Origin: Enterobacter sp. JBIWA008
GTDB taxonomy: Bacteria; Pseudomonadota; Gammaproteobacteria; Enterobacterales; Enterobacteriaceae
Reading direction: 5' to 3'
Assembly: GCF_019968765.1 (NCBI RefSeq)
Contig: NZ_CP074149.1
Coordinates: 868,001-932,000 of the forward strand
DNA: 64,000 bases
In this document: positions 9,793-22,804 of the stretch, piece by piece
Layout of the letters: each line of letters begins with the position of its first letter
Position numbering within the stretch: the first letter of the stretch is position 1
Program-made: the position numbers and the translations under genes
Notes under the pieces: generated by a model
Database searches by the model: none
Seen by the model: only the letters and a program-made list of their open reading frames with translations
Told to the model about the DNA's origin: nothing

Positions 9793-10182
9793 TTACTTAT
9801 TGCGGGTAAGCTTCTCAAGATCCGCTTCAATTTCGCTGATCTTATTAGTCACAACGCTTTCGAGGTGACGCAGATCGTCAAGGATCTTACGCTTGAGATC
9901 GACTTCGGTGCGGTCGCGCTGGCAGATCTGATCGAGTTCATCGATCACATAGCGCAGGTTAGGGCTGATTTCCTGTACTTCTTTGTAGCCCTGTCCTACA
10001 CCGTCAGCAACAACGGTCTTACGCTGGCGTGGATATTTAAACTTCACGCTTTTGGCGAAAAACTCTCCTTTGTCCTTGTGAAAATAGATTTTCAGAATAT
10101 CGTTATTGGCTTCCTGACGGAGGCTGTAACGATCAATTTCATCAGGATTGGTAATGCCCAGACTTTTCAGATTATCGTACAT
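9793..10182 (-). CDS. yaeH: UPF0325 family protein YaeH
   Basis: Conserved enterobacterial protein of unknown function, 129 aa (E. coli YaeH 128 aa). Charged and soluble, no signal peptide. The middle is basic ([18 protein letters not shown]). The C-terminal third is rich in heptad-like acidic/basic residues ([19 protein letters not shown]) that could form a coiled coil. It lies between dapD (same strand, upstream) and a REP-like element. A terminator after dapD suggests it has its own promoter in the 111-bp gap. Confidence 0.9.
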   Translation of the reverse strand: MYDNLKSLGITNPDEIDRYSLRQEANNDILKIYFHKDKGEFFAKSVKFKYPRQRKTVVADGVGQGYKEVQEISPNLRYVIDELDQICQRDRTEVDLKRKILDDLRHLESVVTNKISEIEADLEKLTRNK

Positions 10183-10256
10183 AGCGGTACCCTTGATCTC
10201 AACATAACCTTTGAATAATTAACGAAAAAATCTATTTTCGCCACCCTCAGATATAA

Positions 10257-10282
10257 AAAAAGCGGGGTTGCCCCCGCTTTTT
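10257..10282 (-). terminator. dapD terminator
   Basis: Stem AAAAAGCGGGG / CCCCGCTTTTT with a 4-nt loop (TTGC). A- and T-runs on both sides make it a possible bidirectional terminator. It lies 11 nt past the dapD stop on the minus strand. Confidence 0.9.
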
Positions 10283-10293
10283 GTTATACCCGA

Positions 10294-11118
10294 TTAATCG
10301 ATGGTGCGCAGCAATTCGTTGATGCCCACTTTACCGCGCGTTTTCGCATCCACTTTCTTCACGATAACCGCACAGTACAGGCTGTATTTGCCATCTTTTG
10401 ACGGCAGGTTGCCGGAAACCACCACGGAGCCCGCCGGAACACGACCGTAATGAACTTCGCCGGTTTCACGGTCGTAAATACGGGTGCTCTGACCGATGTA
10501 AACGCCCATGGAGATCACCGAGCCTTCTTCGACGATTACGCCTTCAACCACTTCAGAGCGTGCGCCGATGAAGCAGTTGTCTTCGATGATGGTCGGGTTA
10601 GCCTGCAGTGGCTCAAGAACACCACCGATGCCAACACCGCCGGACAGGTGAACGTTTTTACCGATCTGCGCGCAGGAACCAACAGTTGCCCAGGTGTCCA
10701 CCATGGTACCTTCGTCAACGTAGGCACCAATATTCACGTAGGATGGCATCAGCACGGTATTGCGTGCGATGAAGGCGCCCTGACGCACTGCCGCAGGCGG
10801 TACCACGCGGAAACCTTCTTTCTGGAAACGCGCTTCGTCGTAGTCAGCGAATTTCATTGGCACTTTATCGAAGTAGCGGCTTTCTGCTCCGTCGATAACC
10901 TGGTTATCGTTGATGCGGAAAGAGAGCAGCACGGCTTTCTTCAGCCATTGATGAGTGACCCACTGACCGTCGATTTTTTCTGCCACGCGCAGCGCGCCGG
11001 AATCCAGAAGGGAAATCACCTGGTTTACCGCTTCACGGGTGACGGTATCCACATTTGCCGGGGTAATCTCGGCGCGACGCTCAAAAGCGGACTCAATAAC
11101 GTTCTGTAACTGCTGCAT
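10294..11118 (-). CDS. dapD: Tetrahydrodipicolinate N-succinyltransferase
   Basis: Transfers succinyl from succinyl-CoA to tetrahydrodipicolinate in lysine and meso-diaminopimelate synthesis. 274 aa, the E. coli length. The N-terminal helical domain is followed by a left-handed parallel beta-helix of hexapeptide repeats (about residues 105-230: [51 protein letters not shown]). Trimeric in known structures. It lies downstream of glnD, same strand, with a 32-bp gap, so it may also be read from the glnD promoter. Confidence 0.97.
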   Translation of the reverse strand: MQQLQNVIESAFERRAEITPANVDTVTREAVNQVISLLDSGALRVAEKIDGQWVTHQWLKKAVLLSFRINDNQVIDGAESRYFDKVPMKFADYDEARFQKEGFRVVPPAAVRQGAFIARNTVLMPSYVNIGAYVDEGTMVDTWATVGSCAQIGKNVHLSGGVGIGGVLEPLQANPTIIEDNCFIGARSEVVEGVIVEEGSVISMGVYIGQSTRIYDRETGEVHYGRVPAGSVVVSGNLPSKDGKYSLYCAVIVKKVDAKTRGKVGINELLRTID

Positions 11119-11150
11119 TGTTTACTCTTTCCATTTCACTAAAAAACATA

Positions 11151-13888
<2,738 letters not shown>

Positions 13889-13889
13889 A

Positions 13890-14684
13890 TCATTCATCGT
13901 GCGTCAGTATCGCCGGGATGGTGTCATCCTTGCGCAACGTCATAATTTCGCAGCCGTTGTCAGTTACCACAATAGTATGCTCATACTGCGCAGACAAGCT
14001 TCTGTCTTTGGTTTTCACCGTCCAGCCGTCTTTCATGGTACGGATGCGATAGTCACCCGCGTTGACCATCGGCTCAATGGTAAAGGTCATGCCTTTTTGC
14101 AGCACCACGCCGCCGTCATCTGCATCATAGTGCAGGACCTGCGGTTCTTCATGGAACACCCGACCAATGCCGTGACCGCAGTACTCGCGCACCACGGAGA
14201 AACCTTCTGCTTCCACAAACTTCTGGATTGCCGCACCGATGGTGCGCAGGCGAATACCCGGCTTAACCATTTTCAGCGCCAGGTAGAGGCTCTCTTGCGT
14301 CACTTTGCACAGACGCTCGCCAAGAATAGTCGGCTTGCCAACGATGAACATTTTTGAGGTGTCACCGTGGTACTCGTCTTTAATGACGGTTACGTCGATG
14401 TTGACGATGTCGCCATCTTTCAGCAGTTTTTCATCGTCCGGGATGCCGTGGCAAACCACTTCATTAATAGAGATGCAGACGGATTTCGGGAAGCCGTGGT
14501 AGCCGAGGCAGGCGGAAACCGCGTGCTGCTCATTCACGATATAGTCGTTACAGATACGGTCCAGTTCGCCGGTGCTAACGCCCGGCTTCACGAACGGCTC
14601 GATCATTTCCAGCACTTCCGCGGCCAGACGACCGGCGACGCGCATCTTTTCAATTTCTTCAGGTGTCTTAATAGAGATAGCCAT
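13890..14684 (-). CDS. map: Methionine aminopeptidase, type Ia
   Basis: Removes the initiator methionine from nascent proteins. 264 aa, the E. coli length, pita-bread fold. The five metal ligands are visible in context: D97 and D108 (NIDVTVIKDEYHGDTSKMF), H171 (YCGHGIGRVFHEEP), E204 (FTIEPMVNAG) and E235 (QYEHTIVVT). The gene is divergent from rpsB across 321 bp that also hold the S2 leader RNA. The terminator follows at once. Confidence 0.97.
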   Translation of the reverse strand: MAISIKTPEEIEKMRVAGRLAAEVLEMIEPFVKPGVSTGELDRICNDYIVNEQHAVSACLGYHGFPKSVCISINEVVCHGIPDDEKLLKDGDIVNIDVTVIKDEYHGDTSKMFIVGKPTILGERLCKVTQESLYLALKMVKPGIRLRTIGAAIQKFVEAEGFSVVREYCGHGIGRVFHEEPQVLHYDADDGGVVLQKGMTFTIEPMVNAGDYRIRTMKDGWTVKTKDRSLSAQYEHTIVVTDNGCEIMTLRKDDTIPAILTHDE

Positions 14685-14805
14685 GTAATCTGTCCATCGG
14701 TGTCGATTTTTTCGACAATACTAGTCTAAGTGTCGTCAATGGTATCAGTCAGGCACGCTCCGTGCCAAATTGAGAATCATTAACAGCACACTCCGCCAAC
14801 AACTG

Positions 14806-14835
14806 TTGGTTTCTGGTCGTGTTTTGTGGTATAAA
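14806..14835 (+). promoter_or_regulatory. Candidate rpsB-tsf promoter
   Basis: TTGGTT at 14806-14811, 18 bp, TATAAA at 14830-14835, then a GC-rich discriminator (GCGCGCCGG). Such discriminators mark promoters under stringent control, as expected for a ribosomal-protein gene. Start predicted near 14842. The -35 match is only moderate. Confidence 0.6.
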
Positions 14836-14841
14836 GCGCGC

Positions 14842-15731
<890 letters not shown>

Positions 15732-15767
15732 TAAGGTTTTACCCCTTATTAGTACCGTGTATGAATA

Positions 15768-15792
15768 GGGGCCCATTACCGGCCCCTTTTTT
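15768..15792 (+). terminator. Attenuator-like hairpin between rpsB and tsf
   Basis: Stem GGGGCC / GGCCCC with a 7-nt loop, followed by six T. It has the shape of an intrinsic terminator but sits inside the rpsB-tsf operon, so it probably stops only part of the transcripts and sets the S2:EF-Ts ratio. Confidence 0.75.
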
Positions 15793-15848
15793 CAATTTAC
15801 ACTGTTTGGCCCCCGGCCGGGCAGTTCACATCTCCCGAGGATTTAAGA

Positions 15849-16700
15849 ATGGCTGAAATTACCGCATCCCTGGTAAAAGAGCTGCGCGAGCGTACTGGCG
15901 CAGGCATGATGGATTGCAAAAAAGCGCTGACTGAAGCGAACGGCGACATCGAGCTGGCAATCGAAAACATGCGTAAATCCGGTGCGATCAAAGCAGCTAA
16001 AAAAGCAGGCAACGTTGCTGCTGACGGCGTGATCATCACTAAGATCGACGGCAACTACGGCATCATTCTGGAAGTTAACTGCCAGACTGACTTCGTTGCT
16101 AAAGACGGTGGTTTCCAGGCATTTGCTAACAAAGTACTGGACGCAGCTGTTGCTGGTAAAATCACTGACGTGGAAGTTCTGAAAGCACAGTTCGAAGAAG
16201 AACGTGTTGCGCTGGTTGCTAAAATCGGTGAGAACATCAACATCCGTCGCGTATCTTCTCTGGAAGGCGACGTTCTGGGCTCTTACCAGCACGGTGCACG
16301 TATCGGTGTTCTGGTTGCGGCTAAAGGCGCTGACGAAGAACTGGTTAAACAGCTGGCAATGCACATCGCTGCAAGCAAACCAGAATTCGTTAAGCCAGAA
16401 GACGTGTCTGCTGAAGTGGTAGAGAAAGAGTACCAGGTTCAGCTGGACATCGCGATGCAGTCTGGTAAGCCAAAAGAAATCGCAGAGAAAATGGTTGAAG
16501 GCCGCATGAAGAAATTCACCGGCGAAGTTTCTCTGACTGGCCAGCCATTCGTAATGGACCCAAGCAAGTCTGTTGCTCAGCTGCTGAAAGAGCACAACGC
16601 TGACGTAACTGGCTTCATCCGCTTCGAAGTGGGCGAAGGCATCGAGAAAGTTGAGACTGACTTCGCAGCAGAAGTTGCTGCAATGTCCAAGCAGTCTTAA
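15849..16700 (+). CDS. tsf: Elongation factor Ts
   Basis: Guanine-nucleotide exchange factor for EF-Tu. 283 aa, the E. coli length. The N-terminal module ([20 protein letters not shown]) is followed by the TDFVAKD motif near residue 80 that inserts into EF-Tu, and by the core and coiled-coil domains. High codon bias, like rpsB. Second gene of the rpsB-tsf operon, 117 bp downstream of rpsB. Confidence 0.99.
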   Translation: MAEITASLVKELRERTGAGMMDCKKALTEANGDIELAIENMRKSGAIKAAKKAGNVAADGVIITKIDGNYGIILEVNCQTDFVAKDGGFQAFANKVLDAAVAGKITDVEVLKAQFEEERVALVAKIGENINIRRVSSLEGDVLGSYQHGARIGVLVAAKGADEELVKQLAMHIAASKPEFVKPEDVSAEVVEKEYQVQLDIAMQSGKPKEIAEKMVEGRMKKFTGEVSLTGQPFVMDPSKSVAQLLKEHNADVTGFIRFEVGEGIEKVETDFAAEVAAMSKQS

Positions 16701-16712
16701 TGTTTGAAAAGG

Positions 16713-16737
16713 AGCCGCCTGAGGGCGGCTTCTTTTT
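16713..16737 (+). terminator. tsf terminator
   Basis: Stem AGCCGCC / GGCGGCT with a TGAG loop followed by TCTTTTT, 12 nt after the tsf stop codon. Confidence 0.9.
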
Positions 16738-16850
16738 GTCACCCGTCACAGGAAATCAGACAGGCTCCAGTATCGCTGTGCTGATTTGCGGCATATCATG
16801 TCGCCAGAATTAACCCCCATCTTAATCGTTGACAGTCTCAGGAAAGAAAC

Positions 16851-17576
16851 ATGGCTACCAATGCAAAACCCGTGTACAAACGCATTCTGCTTAAGCTGAG
16901 TGGCGAAGCGCTGCAGGGATCGGAAGGCTTCGGTATTGACGCAAGCATCCTTGATCGCATGGCACAGGAAATCAAAGAACTGGTCGAACTGGGTATCCAG
17001 GTTGGCGTGGTCATTGGCGGTGGCAACCTTTTCCGTGGTGCTGGTCTGGCGAAAGCGGGGATGAACCGCGTTGTGGGCGACCACATGGGTATGCTGGCAA
17101 CCGTCATGAATGGCCTGGCGATGCGTGATGCACTGCATCGCGCCTATGTGAACGCCCGCCTGATGTCCGCTATTCCTCTGAATGGCGTATGCGATAATTA
17201 CAGCTGGGCAGAAGCCATCAGCCTGCTGCGCAACAACCGCGTGGTGATCCTCTCCGCCGGTACGGGTAACCCGTTCTTTACAACCGATTCCGCCGCCTGC
17301 CTGCGCGGTATCGAGATCGAAGCCGATGTGGTACTGAAAGCGACCAAAGTAGACGGCGTGTTTACTGCCGACCCGGCAAAAGATCCTTCTGCCACCATGT
17401 ACGATCAGCTGAGCTACAGCGAAGTGCTGGATAAAGAGCTGAAAGTGATGGATCTTGCCGCCTTCACGCTGGCTCGCGACCACAAACTGCCGATCCGTGT
17501 CTTCAACATGAATAAGCCTGGCGCACTGCGTCGCGTGGTCATGGGCGAAAAAGAAGGCACTTTGATCACGGAATAA
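16851..17576 (+). CDS. pyrH: UMP kinase
   Basis: Phosphorylates UMP to UDP in pyrimidine nucleotide synthesis; essential and allosterically controlled by GTP and UTP. 241 aa (E. coli 241), amino-acid-kinase fold. Visible: the N-terminal phosphate-binding [14 protein letters not shown], the glycine-rich [11 protein letters not shown] near residue 57, and [16 protein letters not shown] near 140. ATG chosen after AGGAAAG. It has its own transcription unit after the tsf terminator. Confidence 0.98.
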   Translation: MATNAKPVYKRILLKLSGEALQGSEGFGIDASILDRMAQEIKELVELGIQVGVVIGGGNLFRGAGLAKAGMNRVVGDHMGMLATVMNGLAMRDALHRAYVNARLMSAIPLNGVCDNYSWAEAISLLRNNRVVILSAGTGNPFFTTDSAACLRGIEIEADVVLKATKVDGVFTADPAKDPSATMYDQLSYSEVLDKELKVMDLAAFTLARDHKLPIRVFNMNKPGALRRVVMGEKEGTLITE

Positions 17577-17597
17577 TTTCCGTTGACGATAAATACA

Positions 17598-17634
17598 GGT
17601 AAGATTCCGCTTTATTTTGTAGTGGTATCTTACC
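17598..17634 (+). other. Stem-loop in the pyrH-frr gap
   Basis: GGTAAGAT (17598-17605) and ATCTTACC (17627-17634) pair perfectly and can extend inward by several further pairs, leaving an AT-rich loop. No T-run follows (CCCGGGCGCG comes next). It may stabilise the pyrH 3' end or weakly stop transcription. Confidence 0.5.
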
Positions 17635-17651
17635 CGGGCGCGCCTTTGGCG

Positions 17652-17678
17652 TTGTCATGAATTAAACGCGACTATACT
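17652..17678 (+). promoter_or_regulatory. Candidate frr promoter
   Basis: TTGTCA at 17652-17657 and TATACT at 17673-17678, 15 bp apart. Good hexamers with a short spacer; it would start frr mRNA near 17685, about 59 nt before the ATG/GTG region. Confidence 0.5.
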
Positions 17679-17743
17679 TAGCACACCTGTAGCGCTGTGC
17701 TGGCGGATAGTCTGCCTGAGACAAGTTTTCAAGGATTCGTAAC

Positions 17744-18301
17744 GTGATTAACGACATCAGAAAAGATGCTGAAGTACGCATGGACAAATGCGTAGAAGCG
17801 TTCAAAAACCAAATCAGCAAAATCCGTACTGGCCGTGCTTCCCCAAGCCTGCTGGATGGCATCATCGTAGAATATTACGGTACGCCAACCCCTCTGCGCC
17901 AGCTTGCGAGCGTGACGGTTGAAGATACCCGTACGCTGAAAATCAACGTCTTCGACCGCTCTATGAGCCCGGCCGTTGAGAAAGCGATTATGGCCTCTGA
18001 CCTCGGACTGAACCCAAGCTCTGCGGGCGCAGACATCCGTGTTCCACTGCCTCCGCTGACGGAAGAGCGTCGTAAAGATCTGATCAAAGTCGTTCGTGGC
18101 GAAGCTGAGCAGGGTCGTGTATCCGTGCGTAACGTACGTCGCGACGCGAACGATAAAGTGAAAGCACTGCTGAAAGAAAAAGAGATCAGCGAAGATGACG
18201 ATCGTCGTTCTCAGGACGACATTCAGAAAATGACCGACGCGGCCATCAAGAAAATTGATGCGGCGCTGGCAGAAAAAGAAGCGGAACTGATGCAGTTCTG
18301 A
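17744..18301 (+). CDS. frr: Ribosome recycling factor
   Basis: Splits post-termination 70S ribosomes together with EF-G and IF3; essential. 185 aa, the E. coli length, with the tRNA-like two-domain fold: domain I three-helix bundle (N- and C-terminal parts) and domain II near residues 31-104. GTG start at 17744 (product begins [20 protein letters not shown]), preceded by AAGGA. Own promoter candidate upstream and own terminator-like hairpin downstream. Confidence 0.98.
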   Translation: MINDIRKDAEVRMDKCVEAFKNQISKIRTGRASPSLLDGIIVEYYGTPTPLRQLASVTVEDTRTLKINVFDRSMSPAVEKAIMASDLGLNPSSAGADIRVPLPPLTEERRKDLIKVVRGEAEQGRVSVRNVRRDANDKVKALLKEKEISEDDDRRSQDDIQKMTDAAIKKIDAALAEKEAELMQF

Positions 18302-18319
18302 TTTCTGTCGTACACTGAT

Positions 18320-18368
18320 AAACGCCGTTCAGAGGGACTTCAGGTCTTGCTGGCGGCGTTTTGCTTTT
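18320..18368 (+). terminator. frr terminator
   Basis: AAACGCCG (18320-18327) pairs with CGGCGTTT (18354-18361); the 26-nt loop has a further GACttcaGGTC pairing. TTTTGCTTTT follows. The T-run lies 29 nt before the dxr start, so dxr transcripts may arise by read-through or from a promoter inside this short gap. Confidence 0.75.
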
Positions 18369-18396
18369 ATCTGGTCTAACTTTTTTCGGGCATCCC

Positions 18397-19596
18397 ATGA
18401 AGCATTTAACACTCCTCGGCTCAACCGGCTCTATCGGTTGCAGCACTCTCGACGTCGTTCGCCATAATCCTGAACTTTACACCGTGACAGCGCTGGTGGC
18501 CGGTAAGAATGTGCAGCGAATGGTCGAACAGTGCCTGGAGTTTGCGCCCCGCTATGCGGTGATGGATGACGAAGAGAGCGCACGTCTGCTGAAAGCACAG
18601 CTGCGTGAAAAGGGCTGCCGAACCGAAGTGCTGAGTGGCCAGCAGGCGGCCTGCGAGATGGCGGCGCTGGACGAGGTGGATCAGGTGATGGCGGCCATTG
18701 TCGGCGCGGCAGGGCTGCTGCCGACGCTTGCCGCGATTGATGCCGGTAAGGATGTTTTGCTGGCCAATAAAGAGTCGTTGGTCACCTGCGGACGCCTGTT
18801 TATGGATGCGGTGAAGCAGCGCGGCGCGCGTCTTTTGCCGGTCGACAGCGAACACAACGCGATTTTTCAGAGTTTACCGCAACCTTTTCAACAGAACCTG
18901 GGGTACGCTGACCTGGAGCAGAATGGCGTGGTGTCTATTCTGCTTACCGGGTCTGGTGGCCCGTTCCGTGAAACGCCACTGTCTGAACTGCGTGCAATGA
19001 CACCCGATCAGGCGTGCCGTCATCCGAACTGGTCGATGGGGCGTAAAATCTCCGTTGATTCTGCCACCATGATGAACAAAGGTCTGGAATACATTGAAGC
19101 ACGCTGGCTGTTTAATGCGTCAGCGAAACAGATGGAAGTACTGATTCACCCGCAATCGGTGATTCACTCGATGGTGCGTTATCAGGATGGCAGCGTGCTG
19201 GCACAGCTGGGCGAGCCGGACATGCGTACACCGATTGCCCATTCAATGGCGTGGCCTAATCGAGTGAAATCCGGCGTGAAGCCGCTTGATTTCTGCAAGC
19301 TAAGTTCCCTGACGTTCAGTGAACCAGAGTACGACCGCTATCCTTGTCTGAAGCTTGCGATGAATGCCTTTGACCAGGGGCAGGCGGCGACGACGGCACT
19401 TAATGCAGCCAATGAAATTACCGTTGAGGCATTTCTGAATCAGCAAATTCGTTTTACCGATATCGCGTCGTTAAATTTATCGGTACTGGAGATGATGGAT
19501 TTGCGCGAACCACAAAGCGTGGAAGAGGTGCTGGCGGTGGATGCAGCTGCGCGTAATATTGCGCGTCAACAGGTGACACGTCTCGCAAGCTGGTGA
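18397..19596 (+). CDS. dxr: 1-deoxy-D-xylulose 5-phosphate reductoisomerase
   Basis: Converts DXP to 2-C-methyl-D-erythritol 4-phosphate with NADPH, the first committed step of the MEP isoprenoid pathway. 399 aa from ATG 18397 ([20 protein letters not shown]); the upstream in-frame leader is not conserved. NADPH-binding GSTGSIG at 7-13, metal-binding [10 protein letters not shown] near 150, and substrate-loop [13 protein letters not shown] near 220 are present. It sits two genes before ispU, which uses the products of the same pathway. Ribosome site is weak (CGGG). Confidence 0.97.
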   Translation: MKHLTLLGSTGSIGCSTLDVVRHNPELYTVTALVAGKNVQRMVEQCLEFAPRYAVMDDEESARLLKAQLREKGCRTEVLSGQQAACEMAALDEVDQVMAAIVGAAGLLPTLAAIDAGKDVLLANKESLVTCGRLFMDAVKQRGARLLPVDSEHNAIFQSLPQPFQQNLGYADLEQNGVVSILLTGSGGPFRETPLSELRAMTPDQACRHPNWSMGRKISVDSATMMNKGLEYIEARWLFNASAKQMEVLIHPQSVIHSMVRYQDGSVLAQLGEPDMRTPIAHSMAWPNRVKSGVKPLDFCKLSSLTFSEPEYDRYPCLKLAMNAFDQGQAATTALNAANEITVEAFLNQQIRFTDIASLNLSVLEMMDLREPQSVEEVLAVDAAARNIARQQVTRLASW

Positions 19597-19623
19597 TAAA
19601 GCAAGCACTAGTCGTCGTGCTAT

Positions 19624-19721
19624 TTGTTAGCGTTGGGCTTCAGTGATATAGTCTGCGCCACCTGATCGCAGGTATTTGACTTAATGTGGTCAGGTGGGCC
19701 GTGGTTTGACACGGCTTTTTT
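19624..19721 (+). ncRNA. Promoter and short terminated leader RNA before ispU (IspZ-like)
   Basis: A promoter TTGTTA (19624-19629), 17 bp, TATAGT (19647-19652) predicts a start near 19659. The RNA would contain CCACCTGA (19658-19665) paired with TCAGGTGG (19690-19697), then a terminator stem GCCGTG / CACGGC (19698-19703 and 19710-19715) and six T, ending near 19721: about 63 nt in all. A competing hairpin CCTG-ATCG-CAGG overlaps the first arm. From memory, E. coli has an ispU 5'-UTR-derived small RNA called IspZ in this place; identity here is inferred from position and shape. Confidence 0.65.
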
Positions 19722-19782
19722 ATGTATAGGCTTCAGTATTCCTGAGTACCGTTAAATCCTTTTCAGGGACAAAAAACGCGTT

Positions 19783-20541
19783 ATGTTGTCTGCGAATCAA
19801 CCAATAAGCGAAAATTTGCCAGCTCATGGCTGCCGTCATGTAGCAATCATTATGGATGGCAATGGCCGCTGGGCGAAAAGACAAGGGAAGATACGAGCCT
19901 TTGGGCATAAAGCGGGGGCGAAATCCGTTCGCCGCGCCGTTTCTTTTGCCGCTAACAACGGCATTGATGCGTTAACGCTCTATGCTTTTAGCAGTGAAAA
20001 CTGGAATCGACCTCTGCAGGAAGTGACTGCGTTGATGGAATTGTTTGTGTGGGCGCTAGACAGCGAAGTAAAAAGCCTGCACCGCCACAACGTTCGCCTG
20101 CGCATCATTGGCGATACCAGTCGTTTTAACTCACGTTTGCAGGAACGGATTCGTAAAGCTGAAGCGCTGACGGAAAATAATACCGGTCTTACGCTGAATA
20201 TTGCGGCGAATTACGGTGGACGCTGGGATATTATCCAGGGCGTTCGGCATCTGGCCGAACAGGTTCAGGAAGGGCTGTTGAGACCCGACCAAATTGATGA
20301 AGAGGCGCTGAGCAAGCAAATCTGCATGAATGAACAGGCACCTGTGGATTTGGTAATTAGGACAGGGGGGGAACATCGCATAAGTAACTTTTTGATATGG
20401 CAAATTGCCTATGCCGAACTTTACTTTACGGATGTTCTTTGGCCCGATTTTGATGAACAAGACTTTGAAGGTGCGCTGCATGCCTTTGCCAATCGAGAGC
20501 GTCGTTTCGGCGGCACCGAGCCTGGTGGCGACAAAGCCTGA
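19783..20541 (+). CDS. ispU: Undecaprenyl diphosphate synthase
   Basis: Condenses eight isopentenyl diphosphates onto farnesyl diphosphate to make C55-PP, the lipid carrier for peptidoglycan and O-antigen; essential. 252 aa (E. coli 253). The cis-prenyltransferase motif VAIIMDGNGRWAK contains the catalytic Asp25. The later conserved regions are TLYAFSSENWNRP near 68 and DLVIRTGGEHRISNFLLWQ-like (here LIWQ) near 190. Start at ATG 19783. It is 62 nt past the leader-RNA terminator; 12 nt separate it from cdsA. Confidence 0.97.
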   Translation: MLSANQPISENLPAHGCRHVAIIMDGNGRWAKRQGKIRAFGHKAGAKSVRRAVSFAANNGIDALTLYAFSSENWNRPLQEVTALMELFVWALDSEVKSLHRHNVRLRIIGDTSRFNSRLQERIRKAEALTENNTGLTLNIAANYGGRWDIIQGVRHLAEQVQEGLLRPDQIDEEALSKQICMNEQAPVDLVIRTGGEHRISNFLIWQIAYAELYFTDVLWPDFDEQDFEGALHAFANRERRFGGTEPGGDKA

Positions 20542-20553
20542 TGGGGGTAGCTT

Positions 20554-21411
20554 TTGCTGAAGTATCGCCTGATTTCCGCTTTTGTATTAATACCCATTGT
20601 CATAGCGGCGCTGTTTTTACTGCCCCCGGTGGGATTCGCTATTGTCACGCTGGTGGTGTGCATGCTCGCCGCGTGGGAATGGGGACAGTTTAGCGGCTTT
20701 ACCTCGCGCACTCAGCGAGTATGGCTTGCGGTACTTTGTGGCTTTATCCTGGCCATAATGCTGTTTACGTTGCCTGAATATCACCATGATATTCATCAGC
20801 CCCTGGTTGCCGGTTCCTTGTGGATATCGCTGGCCTGGTGGGTTGCCGCGCTGTTGCTGGTTCTTTTTTATCCGGGTTCCGCGTCATTGTGGCGTAATTC
20901 AAAAGTGCTGCGACTGATTTTTGGCTTGCTCACAATTATTCCTTTTTTCTGGGGTATGGTTGCGCTGCGAGCGTGGCACTACGACGAAAACCACTACAGC
21001 GGTGCGATCTGGCTGCTTTATGTGATGATTCTGGTCTGGGGGGCTGACTCCGGGGCCTATATGTTTGGTAAACTGTTTGGCAAACATAAGCTGGCACCGA
21101 AGGTTTCTCCGGGCAAAACCTGGCAAGGATTCATCGGCGGCCTGTTTACGGCAGCGATCATCTCCTGGGGCTACGGCGTCTGGGCGAATCTTGAAGTGGC
21201 ACCGTCAATACTGCTGGTGTGCTCGATTTTTGCTGCGCTTGCCTCCGTGCTCGGTGATTTAACCGAAAGTATGTTTAAGCGTGAAGCAGGGATTAAGGAC
21301 AGCGGACACCTGATTCCAGGGCATGGCGGTATACTGGATCGCATTGATAGCCTGACAGCGGCTGTTCCAGTGTTTGCGTGTTTGCTTTTACTGGTATTCG
21401 GGACGATTTAA
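20554..21411 (+). CDS. cdsA: Phosphatidate cytidylyltransferase (CDP-diglyceride synthase)
   Basis: Makes CDP-diacylglycerol from phosphatidate and CTP, the precursor of all phospholipids. 285 aa, the E. coli length, with about eight membrane helices and the family signature [21 protein letters not shown] near residue 240. The start is a TTG at 20554, preceded by GGGGG; E. coli cdsA is also known to begin with UUG. Located 12 nt after ispU in one transcription unit. Confidence 0.96.
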   Translation: MLKYRLISAFVLIPIVIAALFLLPPVGFAIVTLVVCMLAAWEWGQFSGFTSRTQRVWLAVLCGFILAIMLFTLPEYHHDIHQPLVAGSLWISLAWWVAALLLVLFYPGSASLWRNSKVLRLIFGLLTIIPFFWGMVALRAWHYDENHYSGAIWLLYVMILVWGADSGAYMFGKLFGKHKLAPKVSPGKTWQGFIGGLFTAAIISWGYGVWANLEVAPSILLVCSIFAALASVLGDLTESMFKREAGIKDSGHLIPGHGGILDRIDSLTAAVPVFACLLLLVFGTI

Positions 21412-21422
21412 CGGAAGGTTTT

Positions 21423-22775
21423 ATGCTGAGCATTCTCTGGAATCTGGCGGCGTTCATAGTTGCACTGGGTGTACTGATTACCGTGCATGAATTTGGCCAT
21501 TTCTGGGTTGCTCGCCGCTGTGGCGTGCGCGTAGAGCGGTTTTCCATCGGCTTTGGGAAATCACTCTGGACGCGCACCGACCGCCACGGCACGGAATTTG
21601 TCATCGCCCTTATCCCGCTGGGCGGCTACGTCAAAATGCTCGACGAACGCGTCGAGCCTGTCGCTCCTGAGCTGCGACACAGCGCATTCAACAATAAAAC
21701 CGTTGGACAACGCGCCGCCATCATTGCTGCCGGACCGGTAGCCAACTTCATCTTTGCGATTTTCGCTTACTGGCTGGTGTTTATCATCGGCGTCCCTGGC
21801 GTACGTCCGGTGGTGGGTGAAATTGCCCCCAATTCCATCGCGGCGAGTGCGCAAATTACATCCGGGATGGAACTTAAAGCGATTGATGGCATCGAAACCC
21901 CTGATTGGGATGCCGTGCGACTGCAGCTGGTAGCTAAAATTGGCGATCCGCAGACCACCATCAGCGTATCGCCGTTTGGTTCAGATACGCGTCAGGACAA
22001 AGTACTCGATTTACGTCACTGGCGTTTCGAGCCAGACAAAGAAGATCCCGTCGCTGCGCTGGGCATTCGTCCACGCGGCGCGCAGATCGAGCCGGTATTG
22101 GCCGAAGTACAGGCAAATTCGGCGGCGAGCAAAGCGGGTTTGCAAGCGGGCGACAGGATCGTTAAAGTCGATGGTCAACCATTAACAGAGTGGATGACCT
22201 TTGTTACTCTGGTGCGCGATAATCCGGGAACGTCTCTCGCGCTGGAAGTTGAAAGGCAGGGCAGTCCGCTTTCGCTAACGCTGATCCCGGATACGAAGTC
22301 GGTCGGCAAAAAGGCAGAAGGGTTCGCAGGCGTTGTGCCGAAAGTGATCCCGCTGCCAGATGAGTACAAGACAATACGCCAGTATGGGCCGTTCAGCGCC
22401 ATCCTTGAAGCCACGGATAAAACATGGCAACTGATGAAGCTGACGGTCAACATGTTGGGGAAATTGATAACCGGTGATGTGAAACTGAACAACCTCAGTG
22501 GGCCAATTTCGATTGCTCAGGGGGCTGGGATGTCAGCGGAATTCGGGGTGATTTACTATCTCATGTTCCTCGCGCTCATTAGCGTGAACCTTGGGATAAT
22601 CAACCTGTTCCCGCTTCCCGTTTTAGACGGGGGTCATCTGCTGTTTTTGGCAATTGAAAAGCTAAAAGGCGGACCGGTATCCGAGCGAGTTCAAGACTTT
22701 AGTTATCGCATTGGCTCGATTTTGCTGGTGCTGTTAATGGGGCTTGCACTTTTCAATGATTTCTCTCGGTTGTAA
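21423..22775 (+). CDS. rseP: Site-2 intramembrane metalloprotease RseP
   Basis: Second cleavage of anti-sigma factor RseA, which frees sigma-E, and clearance of signal-peptide remnants. 450 aa from ATG 21423 ([17 protein letters not shown]). The zinc motif HEFGH is at residues 22-26; the third ligand is in [13 protein letters not shown] near 400. Two periplasmic PDZ domains lie between (about 115-305). 11 nt after cdsA. Its coding region contains a sigma-E-like promoter for the genes that follow. Confidence 0.97.
   Translation: MLSILWNLAAFIVALGVLITVHEFGHFWVARRCGVRVERFSIGFGKSLWTRTDRHGTEFVIALIPLGGYVKMLDERVEPVAPELRHSAFNNKTVGQRAAIIAAGPVANFIFAIFAYWLVFIIGVPGVRPVVGEIAPNSIAASAQITSGMELKAIDGIETPDWDAVRLQLVAKIGDPQTTISVSPFGSDTRQDKVLDLRHWRFEPDKEDPVAALGIRPRGAQIEPVLAEVQANSAASKAGLQAGDRIVKVDGQPLTEWMTFVTLVRDNPGTSLALEVERQGSPLSLTLIPDTKSVGKKAEGFAGVVPKVIPLPDEYKTIRQYGPFSAILEATDKTWQLMKLTVNMLGKLITGDVKLNNLSGPISIAQGAGMSAEFGVIYYLMFLALISVNLGIINLFPLPVLDGGHLLFLAIEKLKGGPVSERVQDFSYRIGSILLVLLMGLALFNDFSRL
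21869..21896 (+). promoter_or_regulatory. Sigma-E-like promoter inside rseP (drives bamA onward)
   Basis: GGAACTT at 21869-21875 is a perfect sigma-E -35 box; TCGAA at 21892-21896 fits the -10 (TCnnA) with a 16-bp spacer. It lies about 0.9 kb before bamA. E. coli bamA-skp-lpxD is known to belong to the sigma-E regulon, and I believe its promoter lies at the matching place in rseP. The same codons ([10 protein letters not shown]) are also constrained by the protein, so chance must be excluded by experiment. Confidence 0.7.
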
Positions 22776-22804
22776 GAGAGTGTTAGGAAGAACGCATAAT
22801 AACG

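Noticed and set aside
15843..16742. Antisense frames of about 300 codons over tsf (and similar over rpsB)
   Set aside because: They follow the exact outline of highly biased genes. Major-codon use removes reverse-strand stops; no independent support.
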